Assembly: GCA_000466585.1 (NCBI GenBank)
Contig: KE993473.1
Coordinates: forward strand, 214,653 to 278,652
Origin: Clostridiales bacterium oral taxon 876 str. F0540
GTDB lineage: Bacteria; Bacillota; Clostridia; Clostridiales; Clostridiaceae
Direction: 5' to 3'
Length of the DNA stretch: 64,000 bases
The first letter of the stretch is position 1, and every line of letters starts with the position of its first letter. This document shows positions 35,100 to 43,614 of the stretch, one piece after another. The notes beneath the pieces are model-generated. The model was not told the origin of the DNA, made no database searches, and worked only from the letters and a program-made list of their open reading frames with translations. Both the position numbers and the translations under genes were made by a program.

Positions 35100-35314
35100 A
35101 GACTCACCTCATTTTCGTTAATACAAATAAATATATTTCTAATCAACTTATTTTACTATAGTAATTCGATATTTTTATACACAACTTTATAATTATCGAC
35201 TAATTTCACATAATTTCACATAATTGTTCATAATGGGCTTGAATCATACATCCATGATTAATAAAGCTATTGAAGAATTCTTTTTTATTACGCGTAAACT
35301 AAGCTAATATATAA

Positions 35315-35354
35315 AAAAGACTCTTAAGGTTAATATTTATCTTAAAAGTCTTTT
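35315..35354. terminator. Terminator downstream of the amidohydrolase
   Basis: AAAAGACTCTTAAG (35315-35328) pairs with CTTAAAAGTCTTTT (35341-35354) with one mismatch. A and T runs on both sides allow use in either direction. The remaining 35100-35314 is AT-rich, with a short direct repeat (TTTCACATAA twice near 35210) and no gene. Confidence 0.75.
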
Positions 35355-35390
35355 ACTGTTTATATTTTTATTTATCCTTAAGCAAACAAC

Positions 35391-36599
35391 TTAATTCTTG
35401 TTAACCGTCCCCTCTTCCGTTATGCTTATTTTATCCTTAAATCTGTCATGTACATAAACAATATCTCCATTAATAATTGTACTCACTACCTTAGACATCA
35501 TGTCTAGAGGATAACCGCTATATATTGTCAAGTCAGCATCTAAGCCTTCTTCTATTCTTCCCAGTCTATCTTCACAGCCTAAGATCTCTGCACTATTTGA
35601 TGTTACACACTTTAAGGCATCTACCGCGCTCAATCCTTCTGAAACAGTTAATATGGCAACAGGTCTTAACTGATCTATAGTATTGTATGGATGATCTGTA
35701 GTAATTCCTATCTTAACTCCTGCAGCAACAAGCTTTGCAGCAAGACTATAGTCTCTTCCTTTAAGTTCAATTTTAATTCTTGGTGTCCAAATAGGTCCAA
35801 GTGCTATTGGAACTTTTTTCTCTGCAAGATATTCCTTTATAGCTTCAGATTCTGTTCCATGTTCAATAACAAGCTTTTTAATGTTAAACTCTTCTGCCAC
35901 CCTTATAGCAGTGACCATATCATCAGCTCTATGGGCATGAGCTCGAAGATATATATCACCTTTAAGTACAGGTATTATAGCTTCAAGCTTCATATCTCTT
36001 TCTTTGAGTTTTCCATTTTCTTTATTATACATGTAATCTTGGGCTTTCATAAAGGTCTCTCTAATTAAAGCCGCAACTCCCATTCTTGTAACAGGACATT
36101 TTTGATTTGTTCCATATGTGCTAATCGGGTCCTCACCAAAAGCCACTTTAAGGCCTAAAGGATTCTTTACAAGCATTTTGTCTATTATGTGTCCATAGGT
36201 TTTCATAACAAAATTTTGACCTGCTATAGGGTTGTTGCTTCCTGGAGTGCACATGATAGTGGTAACACCTGATTTAATTGCATCCAAAAAAGCTACATCC
36301 ATTGGATTTACGGCATCGAGTGCTCTTACATGAGGTGTTACAGGGTCAGAGGTTTCATTATTATCAAGTCCAAGCTTTCCTACAGCTTCTTCTATAATTC
36401 CCATATGAGTATGTATATCAACCATACCGGGTAAAACGTAATTTTCTTTAACATCTATTACCTTAAGATTTTCAGCCTCGAAGTCTATATTATCTGAAAT
36501 CTGCTTTATCTTATCTCCTTCTATTAATATATCCTTTTTATTCTCCTTGCCGCTGTTCATATCTATAATAAGACAGTTTTTTAATAACAAATGCTGCAT
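35391..36599 (-). CDS. Amidohydrolase-family protein
   Basis: A 402-residue metal-dependent hydrolase of the amidohydrolase superfamily. Metal-ligand motifs are PGMVDIHTHMG, RAHAHRADD, IEHGTE and TTDHPYN, similar to the imidazolonepropionase/prolidase-like branch. The substrate is probably a C-N bond in a cyclic or acyl compound, not known further. AGGGAGAG precedes the ATG. The last codons (GTVNKN) and the stop are encoded by a GGGACGGTTAAC repeat, so the native C-terminus may have been altered by repeat insertion. Confidence 0.85.
   Translation of the reverse strand: MQHLLLKNCLIIDMNSGKENKKDILIEGDKIKQISDNIDFEAENLKVIDVKENYVLPGMVDIHTHMGIIEEAVGKLGLDNNETSDPVTPHVRALDAVNPMDVAFLDAIKSGVTTIMCTPGSNNPIAGQNFVMKTYGHIIDKMLVKNPLGLKVAFGEDPISTYGTNQKCPVTRMGVAALIRETFMKAQDYMYNKENGKLKERDMKLEAIIPVLKGDIYLRAHAHRADDMVTAIRVAEEFNIKKLVIEHGTESEAIKEYLAEKKVPIALGPIWTPRIKIELKGRDYSLAAKLVAAGVKIGITTDHPYNTIDQLRPVAILTVSEGLSAVDALKCVTSNSAEILGCEDRLGRIEEGLDADLTIYSGYPLDMMSKVVSTIINGDIVYVHDRFKDKISITEEGTVNKN
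35398..35413 (-). repeat. GGGACGGTTAAC repeat, copy 5, inside a coding end
   Basis: GTTAACCGTCCC at 35400-35411. On the minus strand it reads GGG ACG GTT AAC and codes Gly-Thr-Val-Asn of the amidohydrolase, followed by AAG AAT TAA. Confidence 0.75.
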
Positions 36600-36680
36600 T
36601 AAATTATCTCTCCCTTTTAATAATTATCATTTAATTATTGTTCCAAAATACAGCACGTATAATACATTGTTGCAAAATAA

Positions 36681-36724
36681 AAAACTGAGAAACCACTACT
36701 TGTTTAGCAGCATCTCAGCTTTTT
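36681..36724 (-). terminator. Rho-independent terminator
   Basis: AACTGAGA (36683-36690) and TCTCAG (36713-36718) form a stem flanked by A and T runs. It ends the soluble chemoreceptor gene. Confidence 0.7.
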
Positions 36725-36744
36725 ATTATATAATTATAGTATTA

Positions 36745-37596
36745 CTAAGTAGTCAGTGTATCAGCAATTTCAATTATCATTTTTGTGTGTTCATTTAAAC
36801 TTTCCATTGAAGCATTTATCTCTTCTGTAGCAGCTGCCTGATCTTCTGAAAGAGAATTTAGACCGGCCGCACTTTTGGCAATCTTATTTACTAAATCAGT
36901 TATTTCTTGTAACTTCTTAGTTATTTCTCCTACATGGCCGCTTGTATCTTGAGCCAATTTTCTTACCTCGCCTGCAACTACAGCAAATCCTTTTCCCATT
37001 TCTCCAGCTCGTGCTGCCTCAATAGCAGCATTCAAGGAAAGTAACCGAGTTTGATTTGCTATCTGTTGAATTATATTTGTTACAAAACCTATGTTACCAA
37101 GTTCGCTTTGAGCTTGATTTGAGTTAACAGCTAATTCCTTTACAGAGGAAGCTAACTCGCTGGCATTTTTTGCTATTCCTGCACTAGCTTGCATTGTGTA
37201 CATTGTAGTATCATTTATTTGCATAGTCATTTCTTTTAAAAGCTGCTGCTTAAGTATTGGGGATGTAATACCAATAGCCCCAAGTACATTGCCATCTTTA
37301 ATCACTGGTACAGCTATTCCTACATAACCGATTCCTAAAGGTGAACTTTCCTTTGATATGCTTTTAAAAATTCTCTTTCTCTTATTAACTGCTTCATAGG
37401 TTACAGTACCAGGCTTAAGTACATCACCTGCCTTAACTCCAAGTCTCATTTCCTTTGACTCATAAACAGCTATCATTTCTTTTGTATTTGTTACAACCAC
37501 TGTACTTGCTCCATCAAATAAATCAAATATAATTTTTCCAGTTTCTTTAATATTATTGTACTGCTCTTCGTTGTTATCACTGGTGTTTAAAAACAT
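36745..37596 (-). CDS. Soluble methyl-accepting chemotaxis-type signalling protein
   Basis: A 283-residue protein without transmembrane helices. The N-terminal 115 residues resemble a small ligand-binding sensor of the PAS/GAF kind (MRLGVKAGDVLKPGTVTYEAV, GYVGIAVPVIKDG). The C-terminal half is a short MCP signalling domain with the tip LLSLNAAIEAARAGEMGKGFAVVAGEVRKLA. It would signal to the chemotaxis kinase from the cytoplasm. Its position beside the arc operon may hint at an internal metabolite signal, but that is inference. Confidence 0.85.
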   Translation of the reverse strand: MFLNTSDNNEEQYNNIKETGKIIFDLFDGASTVVVTNTKEMIAVYESKEMRLGVKAGDVLKPGTVTYEAVNKRKRIFKSISKESSPLGIGYVGIAVPVIKDGNVLGAIGITSPILKQQLLKEMTMQINDTTMYTMQASAGIAKNASELASSVKELAVNSNQAQSELGNIGFVTNIIQQIANQTRLLSLNAAIEAARAGEMGKGFAVVAGEVRKLAQDTSGHVGEITKKLQEITDLVNKIAKSAAGLNSLSEDQAAATEEINASMESLNEHTKMIIEIADTLTT

Positions 37597-37720
37597 AACC
37601 TAGTCCCCCTAAAAACCTGATAAAATAAATTTAGTACAATAATATCACTTTTTTCGACATTGTTCAATCGTTTTCAACATTGTTTTCCAAGTAAATTGTT
37701 GGTTTTATGTAAAATAAAAA

Positions 37721-37744
37721 ATCTCTGAACCTTAGTCCAGAGAT
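37721..37744 (-). terminator. Terminator of the arc operon
   Basis: ATCTCTG (37721-37727) pairs with CAGAGAT (37738-37744). The minus strand continues with TTTTTTATTTT. Confidence 0.88.
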
Positions 37745-37756
37745 CTTTTTCGCTTA

Positions 37757-38755
37757 TTAAGCTCCTAATGTAGCAACCATAACAGCTTTTATAGTATGCA
37801 TTCTGTTTTCTGCTTCATCAAATACTACCGAGTGCTTGCTTTCAAACACTTCATCTGTTACTTCCATTTCCTTAAGTCCAAACTTGTTGTATATATCTTT
37901 TCCAACAGTTGTTTTTAAATCATGGAAAGCTGGAAGACAATGTTCAAATAACACATTTGGATTTCCAGTCATTTTAAGCATTTCCATAGTAACTTGGAAT
38001 GGCTTTAATAAATTTATTCTTTCTTCCCAAACTGAGTCTGGTTCTCCCATAGATACCCAAACGTCAGTATAAATTACATCTGCGTCCTTAACTCCTTCTG
38101 CAATGTTGTCTGTGCAGGTTATCTTAGCTCCTGTTTCTTCTGCAACAGCTAAGCATTTATCAAGAAGATCCTTTGCTGGGAACAAGCTTTTTGGTGATAC
38201 CATTCTAAAGTCCATACCCATCTTAGCAGCGCCTATCATAAGTGCATTTGCAACATTGTTTCTTCCATCTCCTGAATATACAAATACCATTTTATTGTAT
38301 GGCTTATTTAAATGTTCCTGTGCAGTTAAGAAGTCAGCTAAAACCTGTGTTGGATGGTCAGCATCAGTTAATCCATTCCAAACCGGAACTCCTGAATATT
38401 TTGCTAAATCTTCAACAGTTTTTTGAGAATAGCCTCTATATTCAATACCATCAAACATTCTTCCAAGAACTCTAGCTGTATCAGGTATAGATTCCTTTTT
38501 GCCCATTTGGCTTCCGGATGGTCCTAGATAAGTTACATGAGCTCCTTGGTCATAAGCTGCAACTTCAAAAGCACATCTTGTTCTAGTTGAATCTTTTTCA
38601 AATAAAAGAGCAATATTCTTTCCTTTTAATTTTTGCTGTTCAGTTCCGGCATATTTTGCTCTCTTTAATTCTGCTGATAAATCGAGCATAAATTGTATTT
38701 CCTTTGGTGAAAAATCTAAAAGAGTTAAAAAGCTTCTGTTTCTTAAATTATACAT
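37757..38755 (-). CDS. arcB: Ornithine carbamoyltransferase (catabolic context)
   Basis: A 332-residue enzyme. In this operon it splits citrulline with phosphate to ornithine and carbamoyl phosphate. Signatures are the carbamoyl-phosphate site STRTRCAFEVAAYDQG, the segment HPTQVLADF, and the ornithine-site motif HCLPAFHD. The same fold serves biosynthesis (argF); the catabolic name is chosen because it follows arcC and arcA. It is the last gene before the terminator, 87 bases after arcA. Confidence 0.93.
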   Translation of the reverse strand: MYNLRNRSFLTLLDFSPKEIQFMLDLSAELKRAKYAGTEQQKLKGKNIALLFEKDSTRTRCAFEVAAYDQGAHVTYLGPSGSQMGKKESIPDTARVLGRMFDGIEYRGYSQKTVEDLAKYSGVPVWNGLTDADHPTQVLADFLTAQEHLNKPYNKMVFVYSGDGRNNVANALMIGAAKMGMDFRMVSPKSLFPAKDLLDKCLAVAEETGAKITCTDNIAEGVKDADVIYTDVWVSMGEPDSVWEERINLLKPFQVTMEMLKMTGNPNVLFEHCLPAFHDLKTTVGKDIYNKFGLKEMEVTDEVFESKHSVVFDEAENRMHTIKAVMVATLGA

Positions 38756-38842
38756 GGCGAATTCCTCCCATTAATTAACACTTTATCTTTTATATAACTT
38801 TTAATTGGTATTAATATTCAAGATAATCTATTTAACGATTGA

Positions 38843-40051
38843 CTAATAAATAAGTTCTTCTCTCCAAATCGGCTGACTCATACATCTTGGGCCGCCTCTT
38901 CCTCTGCTCAATTCACCTGAAGGAATTGATATAACATTTACATTATGCTTATCTAGTATCTCATTTGTTATATAATTTCTTTCATAGGTAATTACCTTTC
39001 CTGGTGCTATAGCTAAGGTGTTTGAGCCATCGTTCCATTGTTCTCTTCTTCCTATAACCCTGTCTCCGCCTCCGCAGCGAATAAGAGTTATATCTCTTTT
39101 TAGATACTTTGAAAGTATTCTTTCTAAACTGTCTTCCTGCTCTTCTACAATAAGATCTTTATTCTTGTAATCATAGCTTAAAGCACTTACCTTTAGATTA
39201 CCCTCTATGCCTTCATGAACAGTAAATTTATCATAGTCTATCATCGTAAATACAGTATCAAGATGCATAAAAGCTCTTGATTTTGGAATATCAAACATCA
39301 AAACAGTTTTAAAGCTTTCACCTGCTTCAAAAATAGTTTTAGCAGTCTTTCTTATAGCTTCTACACTTGTCCTTTCACTGTGGCCAATTGCTATAACCTC
39401 GTTAGAGAATATAAGTTCATCCCCGCCTTCAATGCTGAACTCTTCGTCTCTGTTATACCAAAGTGGTATATTAGAATCTTTAAATTCAGGATGATACTTA
39501 AAAATATATTTACCAAAAATAGTTTCTCTATGTCTTATATGATTCCTCATAGAGTTTAAAGTAATTCCTTTCCCAATAGACGCAAAGGGATCTCTTGTAA
39601 AATAAAGGTTAGGCATTGGCTCCATTATAAATGGATAGTCATCATTTTCTTCACTTAGTCCAATTTCCTTTTTTCTTATACCTGCAATTATCTTATCAAT
39701 CATTTCTTTCTCAGGAAGAGAAAACAAATAATCCTTTAAGCTTTTTGCGATATCTTTACTATTAACTTCACTCTCTATAATAACCTCATCTAAAAATGCA
39801 TCTCTAGTCTGTTTATCTTTAACTGCTTGAGCTGCAAGATTTTCTAGGTATACAACCTCAACTCCGTTATCTGAAAGAACCTTTGCAAAATTATCGTGTT
39901 CTGTTCTAGCTACTTTTAAAAACGGTATATCATCAAATAAAAGCCTTGATAAATGTTCTGGAATTAAATTTTCAATCTCTGCGCCTGGTCTGTGAAGAAG
40001 TACTGTCTTAAGGTTACCAATTTCTGAATATACCTTAATTTCTCTTTTCAT
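38843..40051 (-). CDS. arcA: Arginine deiminase
   Basis: A 402-residue enzyme that hydrolyses arginine to citrulline and ammonia. Motifs of the family are all present: FTRDPFASIG, EGGDELIFS, HLDTVFTMID and the C-terminal GRGGPRCMSQPIWRE, whose Cys390 is the nucleophile. The length matches bacterial ArcA. It lies 13 bases after arcC. Confidence 0.96.
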   Translation of the reverse strand: MKREIKVYSEIGNLKTVLLHRPGAEIENLIPEHLSRLLFDDIPFLKVARTEHDNFAKVLSDNGVEVVYLENLAAQAVKDKQTRDAFLDEVIIESEVNSKDIAKSLKDYLFSLPEKEMIDKIIAGIRKKEIGLSEENDDYPFIMEPMPNLYFTRDPFASIGKGITLNSMRNHIRHRETIFGKYIFKYHPEFKDSNIPLWYNRDEEFSIEGGDELIFSNEVIAIGHSERTSVEAIRKTAKTIFEAGESFKTVLMFDIPKSRAFMHLDTVFTMIDYDKFTVHEGIEGNLKVSALSYDYKNKDLIVEEQEDSLERILSKYLKRDITLIRCGGGDRVIGRREQWNDGSNTLAIAPGKVITYERNYITNEILDKHNVNVISIPSGELSRGRGGPRCMSQPIWREELIY

Positions 40052-40064
40052 CTCTGTCTCCTCA

Positions 40065-41015
40065 TTATTTAGCTACTACTCTTGTGCCGGAAGTACCCCT
40101 TAGTGCTTCTTTAGCTTTGGAAAGTGATGCTATAATAGAAATTTTATTACTGTCAAATTGAACAAACTTTTTGCAGGCTTCAACCTTAGGCAGCATGCTT
40201 CCGGGAGCAAACTGTTTCTCCTCAATATACTTATCTACTTCTTCAAGGTTCATGATGTCTAAGTTTCTTTGATCAGGCTTATTGAAGTTAACCGCAACCT
40301 TATCAACCGCAGTCAATATAACTAGAGCATCGGCATCAAGTATTTCTGCTAATTTTTCAGCTGCAAAGTCTTTATCTATAACAGCAGGAACTCCTTTAAC
40401 TTCAGAATTTTCAATGATAACCGGGATTCCGCCGCCTCCGCAGGATATAACCACAGTACCGCTTTCAACAAGTTCCTTTATAGTGGCTTTTTCTATAACA
40501 TCAACAGGCTTAGGTGAAGCAACCACTCTTCTATATCCTCTTCCTGCATCTTCCTTCATAATATAGCCTTTTCCCTCTGAGAGGACTTCAGCCTCTTCTT
40601 TAGTATAGAAAGAACCTATAGGCTTTGTGGGATTTTGGAAGCCTTTATCATTTTTATCTACTACAACTTGAGTCACTATTGTACTTACATTTTTATTTAT
40701 ATTTCTTTTTTTAAGCTCCCCTGCAATAGCATTTTGAAGATGATATCCTATATAACCTTGTGAAAATGCTCCGCAAACGTCAAAAGGAAACAAAACATTG
40801 GCACTATTCGCTTTATGCCCGGCTTCTACAGAACTTAAAATTTGACCAACCTGAGGCCCATTTCCGTGAACTATTGATACTGTATGTCCCTCTTCTATGA
40901 GGTCAACTATAGACTTAGCTGTTTCCTTACAGGTTCTTAATTGTGACTCTGCACTTGCATCTTTTGGGTCTGCTTGAAGTGCATTTCCACCTAATGCTAA
41001 AACTATTCTCATCAA
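40065..41015 (-). CDS. arcC: Carbamate kinase
   Basis: A 316-residue amino-acid-kinase-fold enzyme that makes ATP from carbamoyl phosphate and ADP. Motifs include LGGNALQ at the N-terminus, HGNGPQVGQIL, KEDAGRGYRRVVASP and CGGGGIPVI. It is the first gene of the operon, an unusual order (C-A-B) without an arcD antiporter. The promoter and candidate ArgR boxes lie upstream at 41093-41285. Confidence 0.95.
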   Translation of the reverse strand: MMRIVLALGGNALQADPKDASAESQLRTCKETAKSIVDLIEEGHTVSIVHGNGPQVGQILSSVEAGHKANSANVLFPFDVCGAFSQGYIGYHLQNAIAGELKKRNINKNVSTIVTQVVVDKNDKGFQNPTKPIGSFYTKEEAEVLSEGKGYIMKEDAGRGYRRVVASPKPVDVIEKATIKELVESGTVVISCGGGGIPVIIENSEVKGVPAVIDKDFAAEKLAEILDADALVILTAVDKVAVNFNKPDQRNLDIMNLEEVDKYIEEKQFAPGSMLPKVEACKKFVQFDSNKISIIASLSKAKEALRGTSGTRVVAK

Positions 41016-41092
41016 AATCCCTCCTTAATATAAAGACAAAACCTTTACTCTTAATTGCTCTATAGATTCAATTTTCGCACAAATTCATTTTC

Positions 41093-41156
41093 ATAGTACA
41101 TTAGGTATTAATCCTTGTCAATAGTTGAATATTTAGGCAAAATGAATAAGTATTAC
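41093..41156 (-). promoter_or_regulatory. arc operon promoter and adjacent ARG box
   Basis: On the minus strand TTGACA (41116-41121), a 17-base spacer and TACTAT (41093-41098) make a good sigma-A promoter 77 bases before arcC. AATGAATAAGTATTAC at 41141-41156 resembles an ArgR box just upstream of the -35, a position suited to activation by arginine-bound ArgR. Confidence 0.65.
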
Positions 41157-41248
41157 CTGATAAGTTTATGAATTTATTAACTTATATCTTTGCAAATACT
41201 TAGTTTATCTTTTCCAGTATAGAATAATTTCATTCAAAACAATGAATT

Positions 41249-41285
41249 TATGAATAAATATATGTAAAATATGAATAAAATTCAA
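41249..41285. promoter_or_regulatory. Two candidate ArgR boxes
   Basis: TATGAATAAATATATG (41249-41264) and TATGAATAAAATTCAA (41270-41285) are near-matches to the ARG box (AATGAATAWWWATTCATT-like) and lie 5 bases apart, as ArgR hexamers require. They sit between the arc operon and the divergent selenoprotein gene. Confidence 0.5.
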
Positions 41286-41328
41286 AAAAATTTTTTACTT
41301 AAATTGCTTGTTCTTATTCTCAAAATAT

Positions 41329-41385
41329 TTGACATAATAAAATTATGAGAATATAATATTATTACAATATACCCCTATAGGGTAG
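41329..41385 (+). promoter_or_regulatory. Promoter and CsoR/CstR-like operator of the HesB-like gene
   Basis: TTGACA (41329-41334), a 17-base spacer and TATAAT (41352-41357) form a consensus promoter. Immediately downstream, ATACCCCTATAGGGTAG (41369-41385) is a pseudo-palindrome like the operators of CsoR/CstR-type copper or persulfide repressors. Placed at about +5 to +21, it would block transcription when bound. Confidence 0.65.
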
Positions 41386-41422
41386 TCAATCTTTATATTG
41401 TTTTCCGGAAAGGAGATTTTTT

Positions 41423-41716
41423 ATGGATATTACTATAGACAGCAGTACAAAAGAAGCGTTGCTTGAAAACCTAAAGAAGAGGAACAAGGATGCAGTTAGA
41501 CTTGCTATCAAAGGCTTTGGCTGAGGAGGCCCAACCTTTGGAGTTGTTCTGGATGAACAAAACGAAAATGATGATGCAGTAGAAGTTGATGGAATCAAGT
41601 TTGTAGCAGAAAAAGACATAAGCTTTGTTTTTCAAGGAATTAAGGTTATTCACAGAAAAGGTGTCTTCGGTGACTTTTTTGATGTATATAACCCAAATGG
41701 CGGAGGCGAATGCTAG
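41423..41716 (+). CDS. HesB/IscA-like selenoprotein (in-frame TGA as Sec)
   Basis: The frame from ATG 41423 (AAAGGAG upstream) to TAG 41714 is open except for one TGA at 41522-41524, codon 34. Reading it as selenocysteine gives a 97-residue protein with AIKGFG-Sec-GGPTFGVVLDE, the position where HesB-like selenoproteins carry Sec or Cys. Downstream sequence (VDGIKFVAEKD, GDFFDVYNPNGGGEC) continues the same fold without a break, which argues against a decayed gene. A hairpin suited to bSECIS follows the TGA. The protein may bind or transfer iron-sulfur clusters or sulfur. Standard gene calling would miss or truncate it. Confidence 0.8.
41522..41560 (+). promoter_or_regulatory. Candidate bacterial SECIS element
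   Basis: Starting at the TGA, a perfect six-pair stem TTGTTC (41544-41549) / GAACAA (41555-41560) encloses the loop TGGAT. The loop has a G in its second position, 27 bases from the TGA, within the 16-37 base window reported for bacterial SECIS elements. Confidence 0.6.
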
Positions 41717-41785
41717 GCTGAAGCTTTATATAATTAAGGATGTAAAATGTAGGAACAAATTTTCCTTAAAAAATTTCATTAAATT

Positions 41786-41821
41786 AAAAAGTACTTCAGC
41801 CTCTGGCTAAAGTACTTTTTT
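41786..41821. terminator. Bidirectional terminator
   Basis: AAAAAGTACTTcAGCC pairs with GGCTaAAGTACTTTTTT (one mismatch). It separates the HesB-like gene from the convergent exporter operon. A near-identical hairpin is at 49903-49938. Confidence 0.9.
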
Positions 41822-41844
41822 GTATTCTACATTCATCTCACACC

Positions 41845-43614
41845 TTATGCCGCATACCATTCTTCTTGATTTCTATACATTTCAGCATATCGCTTGTTTA
41901 ATTTTATCAGTTCGCTATGAACTCCTTCTTCAACAATTTGACCATTCTCAAAAACAACAATTCTATCTGCCTTTTTTGCAAAGCCTAAACGGTGAGATAT
42001 GAAAAATACTGTTCGATCACCTGCAAGTTCATAGATTAAATTATATATCTCAATTTCAGATATAGGATCAAGATATGCTGTAGGTTCATCCAAAATCCAT
42101 ATGGAAGCCTTATCATTTGCCAAGAGCCTAGCTATAGCAAGCCTCTGCCACTGACCCTTGGATAAATCTATCCCTTCATCAAGCTGACCAAGCTTTGTAT
42201 ATATTCCATTAGGAAGTGATAGTACATATTCTTTCAGCCCAACTTTTTCAAGTAACCCAAGTATTTGCTCATCGCTAAACTTATAATTGATATTTCCTGC
42301 TTCAATATTTTCTCTTATTGTCATCTGATATTGAGAAAAATCCTGTAAAATACAAGAAACACTGTTTCTAAGCTGAGAAAATTCACTATTACTAGTGCTC
42401 TTTCCAATCTGGATATTTCCTTCAAAGTTACTAGTTAAAGCCATTATTATATTAGTAAATGTGGTTTTACCGCTCCCATTATGACCTACAACAGCAATTT
42501 TATCACCTTGCTTTATCTTAAAATTAAATTTGTCTAACGCTTTAATTTTAGACTGAGGATAGGAGTATGAAATATCCTCAAAGCTAATATATTCCTTTAT
42601 TTTCCCGTCACCGGATATTCTTTGTTCTTCTTTAAACTTAAGTATCTCAAAAAAGCTATTTACAAATTTAGACTCTATTTTATCATTATTTATATACTGT
42701 TGAATTCCACCAAAGGTATTAACAATGTTATTGAACATGCTTTGACACATTATTAGAAACCCTATTTCATGCTTGCCAATAACAATTTCATAGGATACAT
42801 ATATCATCATAAGGATATATGGTACATTTAAAATAATTCTTGCAGTTTGAAGAGTAATCTCATATTTCTTAAATATCTTAAGCTTAAGCTTATATTCGTC
42901 ATCAAAATACCTCTCCCATCTTCTGCTGACAAAGTAGAACAACCTATTGAATCTATACTCCTGATGACCTGTCTTATCTCCACTTATTCCAAAGAAATAT
43001 TTCTGTTTTAAACTATAAGGCTGTATCTTATCCCATATATCTTTTACCTCATCAAACACTTTATCTGATATCTCAATTGATATAAACACTAAGATAAAAT
43101 AAACTGCTACTGCAACAAGATTTATTTGAGAGAGAAAAAAGCCATAGACAAATATAGATATAAAAGTAGTTATATAAAACATACTATCTTCCATCAACGT
43201 GAGAATTGAAGCTAATGCCTTTGTTTTTACTTCGTGAATTTTTAAATAGGTTTCGTGCTGTTCATAGTAGTCCCAAATAATTTCACTTAACTTTGAGTTC
43301 ATATCCTTATTAAAACAGAAAGATATTTCAAGGCTGATGCTGCTTAACATTAGTTTTCTTAATACTGAAATAATATACAGCAAGACTAAGGCTAAACTAT
43401 ATAAAAATATTATATTTATTTCTTTATTAATTCCATAAGAAGTTTTTGTAAAAAGTCTATAAACTGCATTACCTGTAAATTCAGATGCCTTAAGTGTAGT
43501 GACTGTTTGTACAACTGATAGTATATTTAGAAAAATATAAACTATATATCTTTTAGGGCAGCACCTAAATATATATTGATTTGTTCTTAAGAGATTGCTT
43601 AACATATTTTTCAT
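41845..43614 (-). CDS. ABC exporter half-transporter (permease-ATPase fusion)
   Basis: A 589-residue exporter with six N-terminal helices and a C-terminal ATPase. Walker A is GHNGSGKT and Walker B WILDEPTAYLD. The signature motif is degenerate (LSKGQ instead of LSGGQ), which suggests it is the less active partner of a heterodimer with the upstream gene. The ATG follows the stop of that gene with no spacing (TAA then ATG). The substrate is unknown; a peptide or drug is likely. Confidence 0.88.
   Translation of the reverse strand: MKNMLSNLLRTNQYIFRCCPKRYIVYIFLNILSVVQTVTTLKASEFTGNAVYRLFTKTSYGINKEINIIFLYSLALVLLYIISVLRKLMLSSISLEISFCFNKDMNSKLSEIIWDYYEQHETYLKIHEVKTKALASILTLMEDSMFYITTFISIFVYGFFLSQINLVAVAVYFILVFISIEISDKVFDEVKDIWDKIQPYSLKQKYFFGISGDKTGHQEYRFNRLFYFVSRRWERYFDDEYKLKLKIFKKYEITLQTARIILNVPYILMMIYVSYEIVIGKHEIGFLIMCQSMFNNIVNTFGGIQQYINNDKIESKFVNSFFEILKFKEEQRISGDGKIKEYISFEDISYSYPQSKIKALDKFNFKIKQGDKIAVVGHNGSGKTTFTNIIMALTSNFEGNIQIGKSTSNSEFSQLRNSVSCILQDFSQYQMTIRENIEAGNINYKFSDEQILGLLEKVGLKEYVLSLPNGIYTKLGQLDEGIDLSKGQWQRLAIARLLANDKASIWILDEPTAYLDPISEIEIYNLIYELAGDRTVFFISHRLGFAKKADRIVVFENGQIVEEGVHSELIKLNKRYAEMYRNQEEWYAA

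Noticed and set aside
41423..41521. HesB-like gene read as a pseudogene ended by TGA
   Set aside because: The reading frame and fold continue on both sides, the TGA is at the known Sec site, and a SECIS-like hairpin is present. Selenoprotein is the better reading, pending a check for sel genes.
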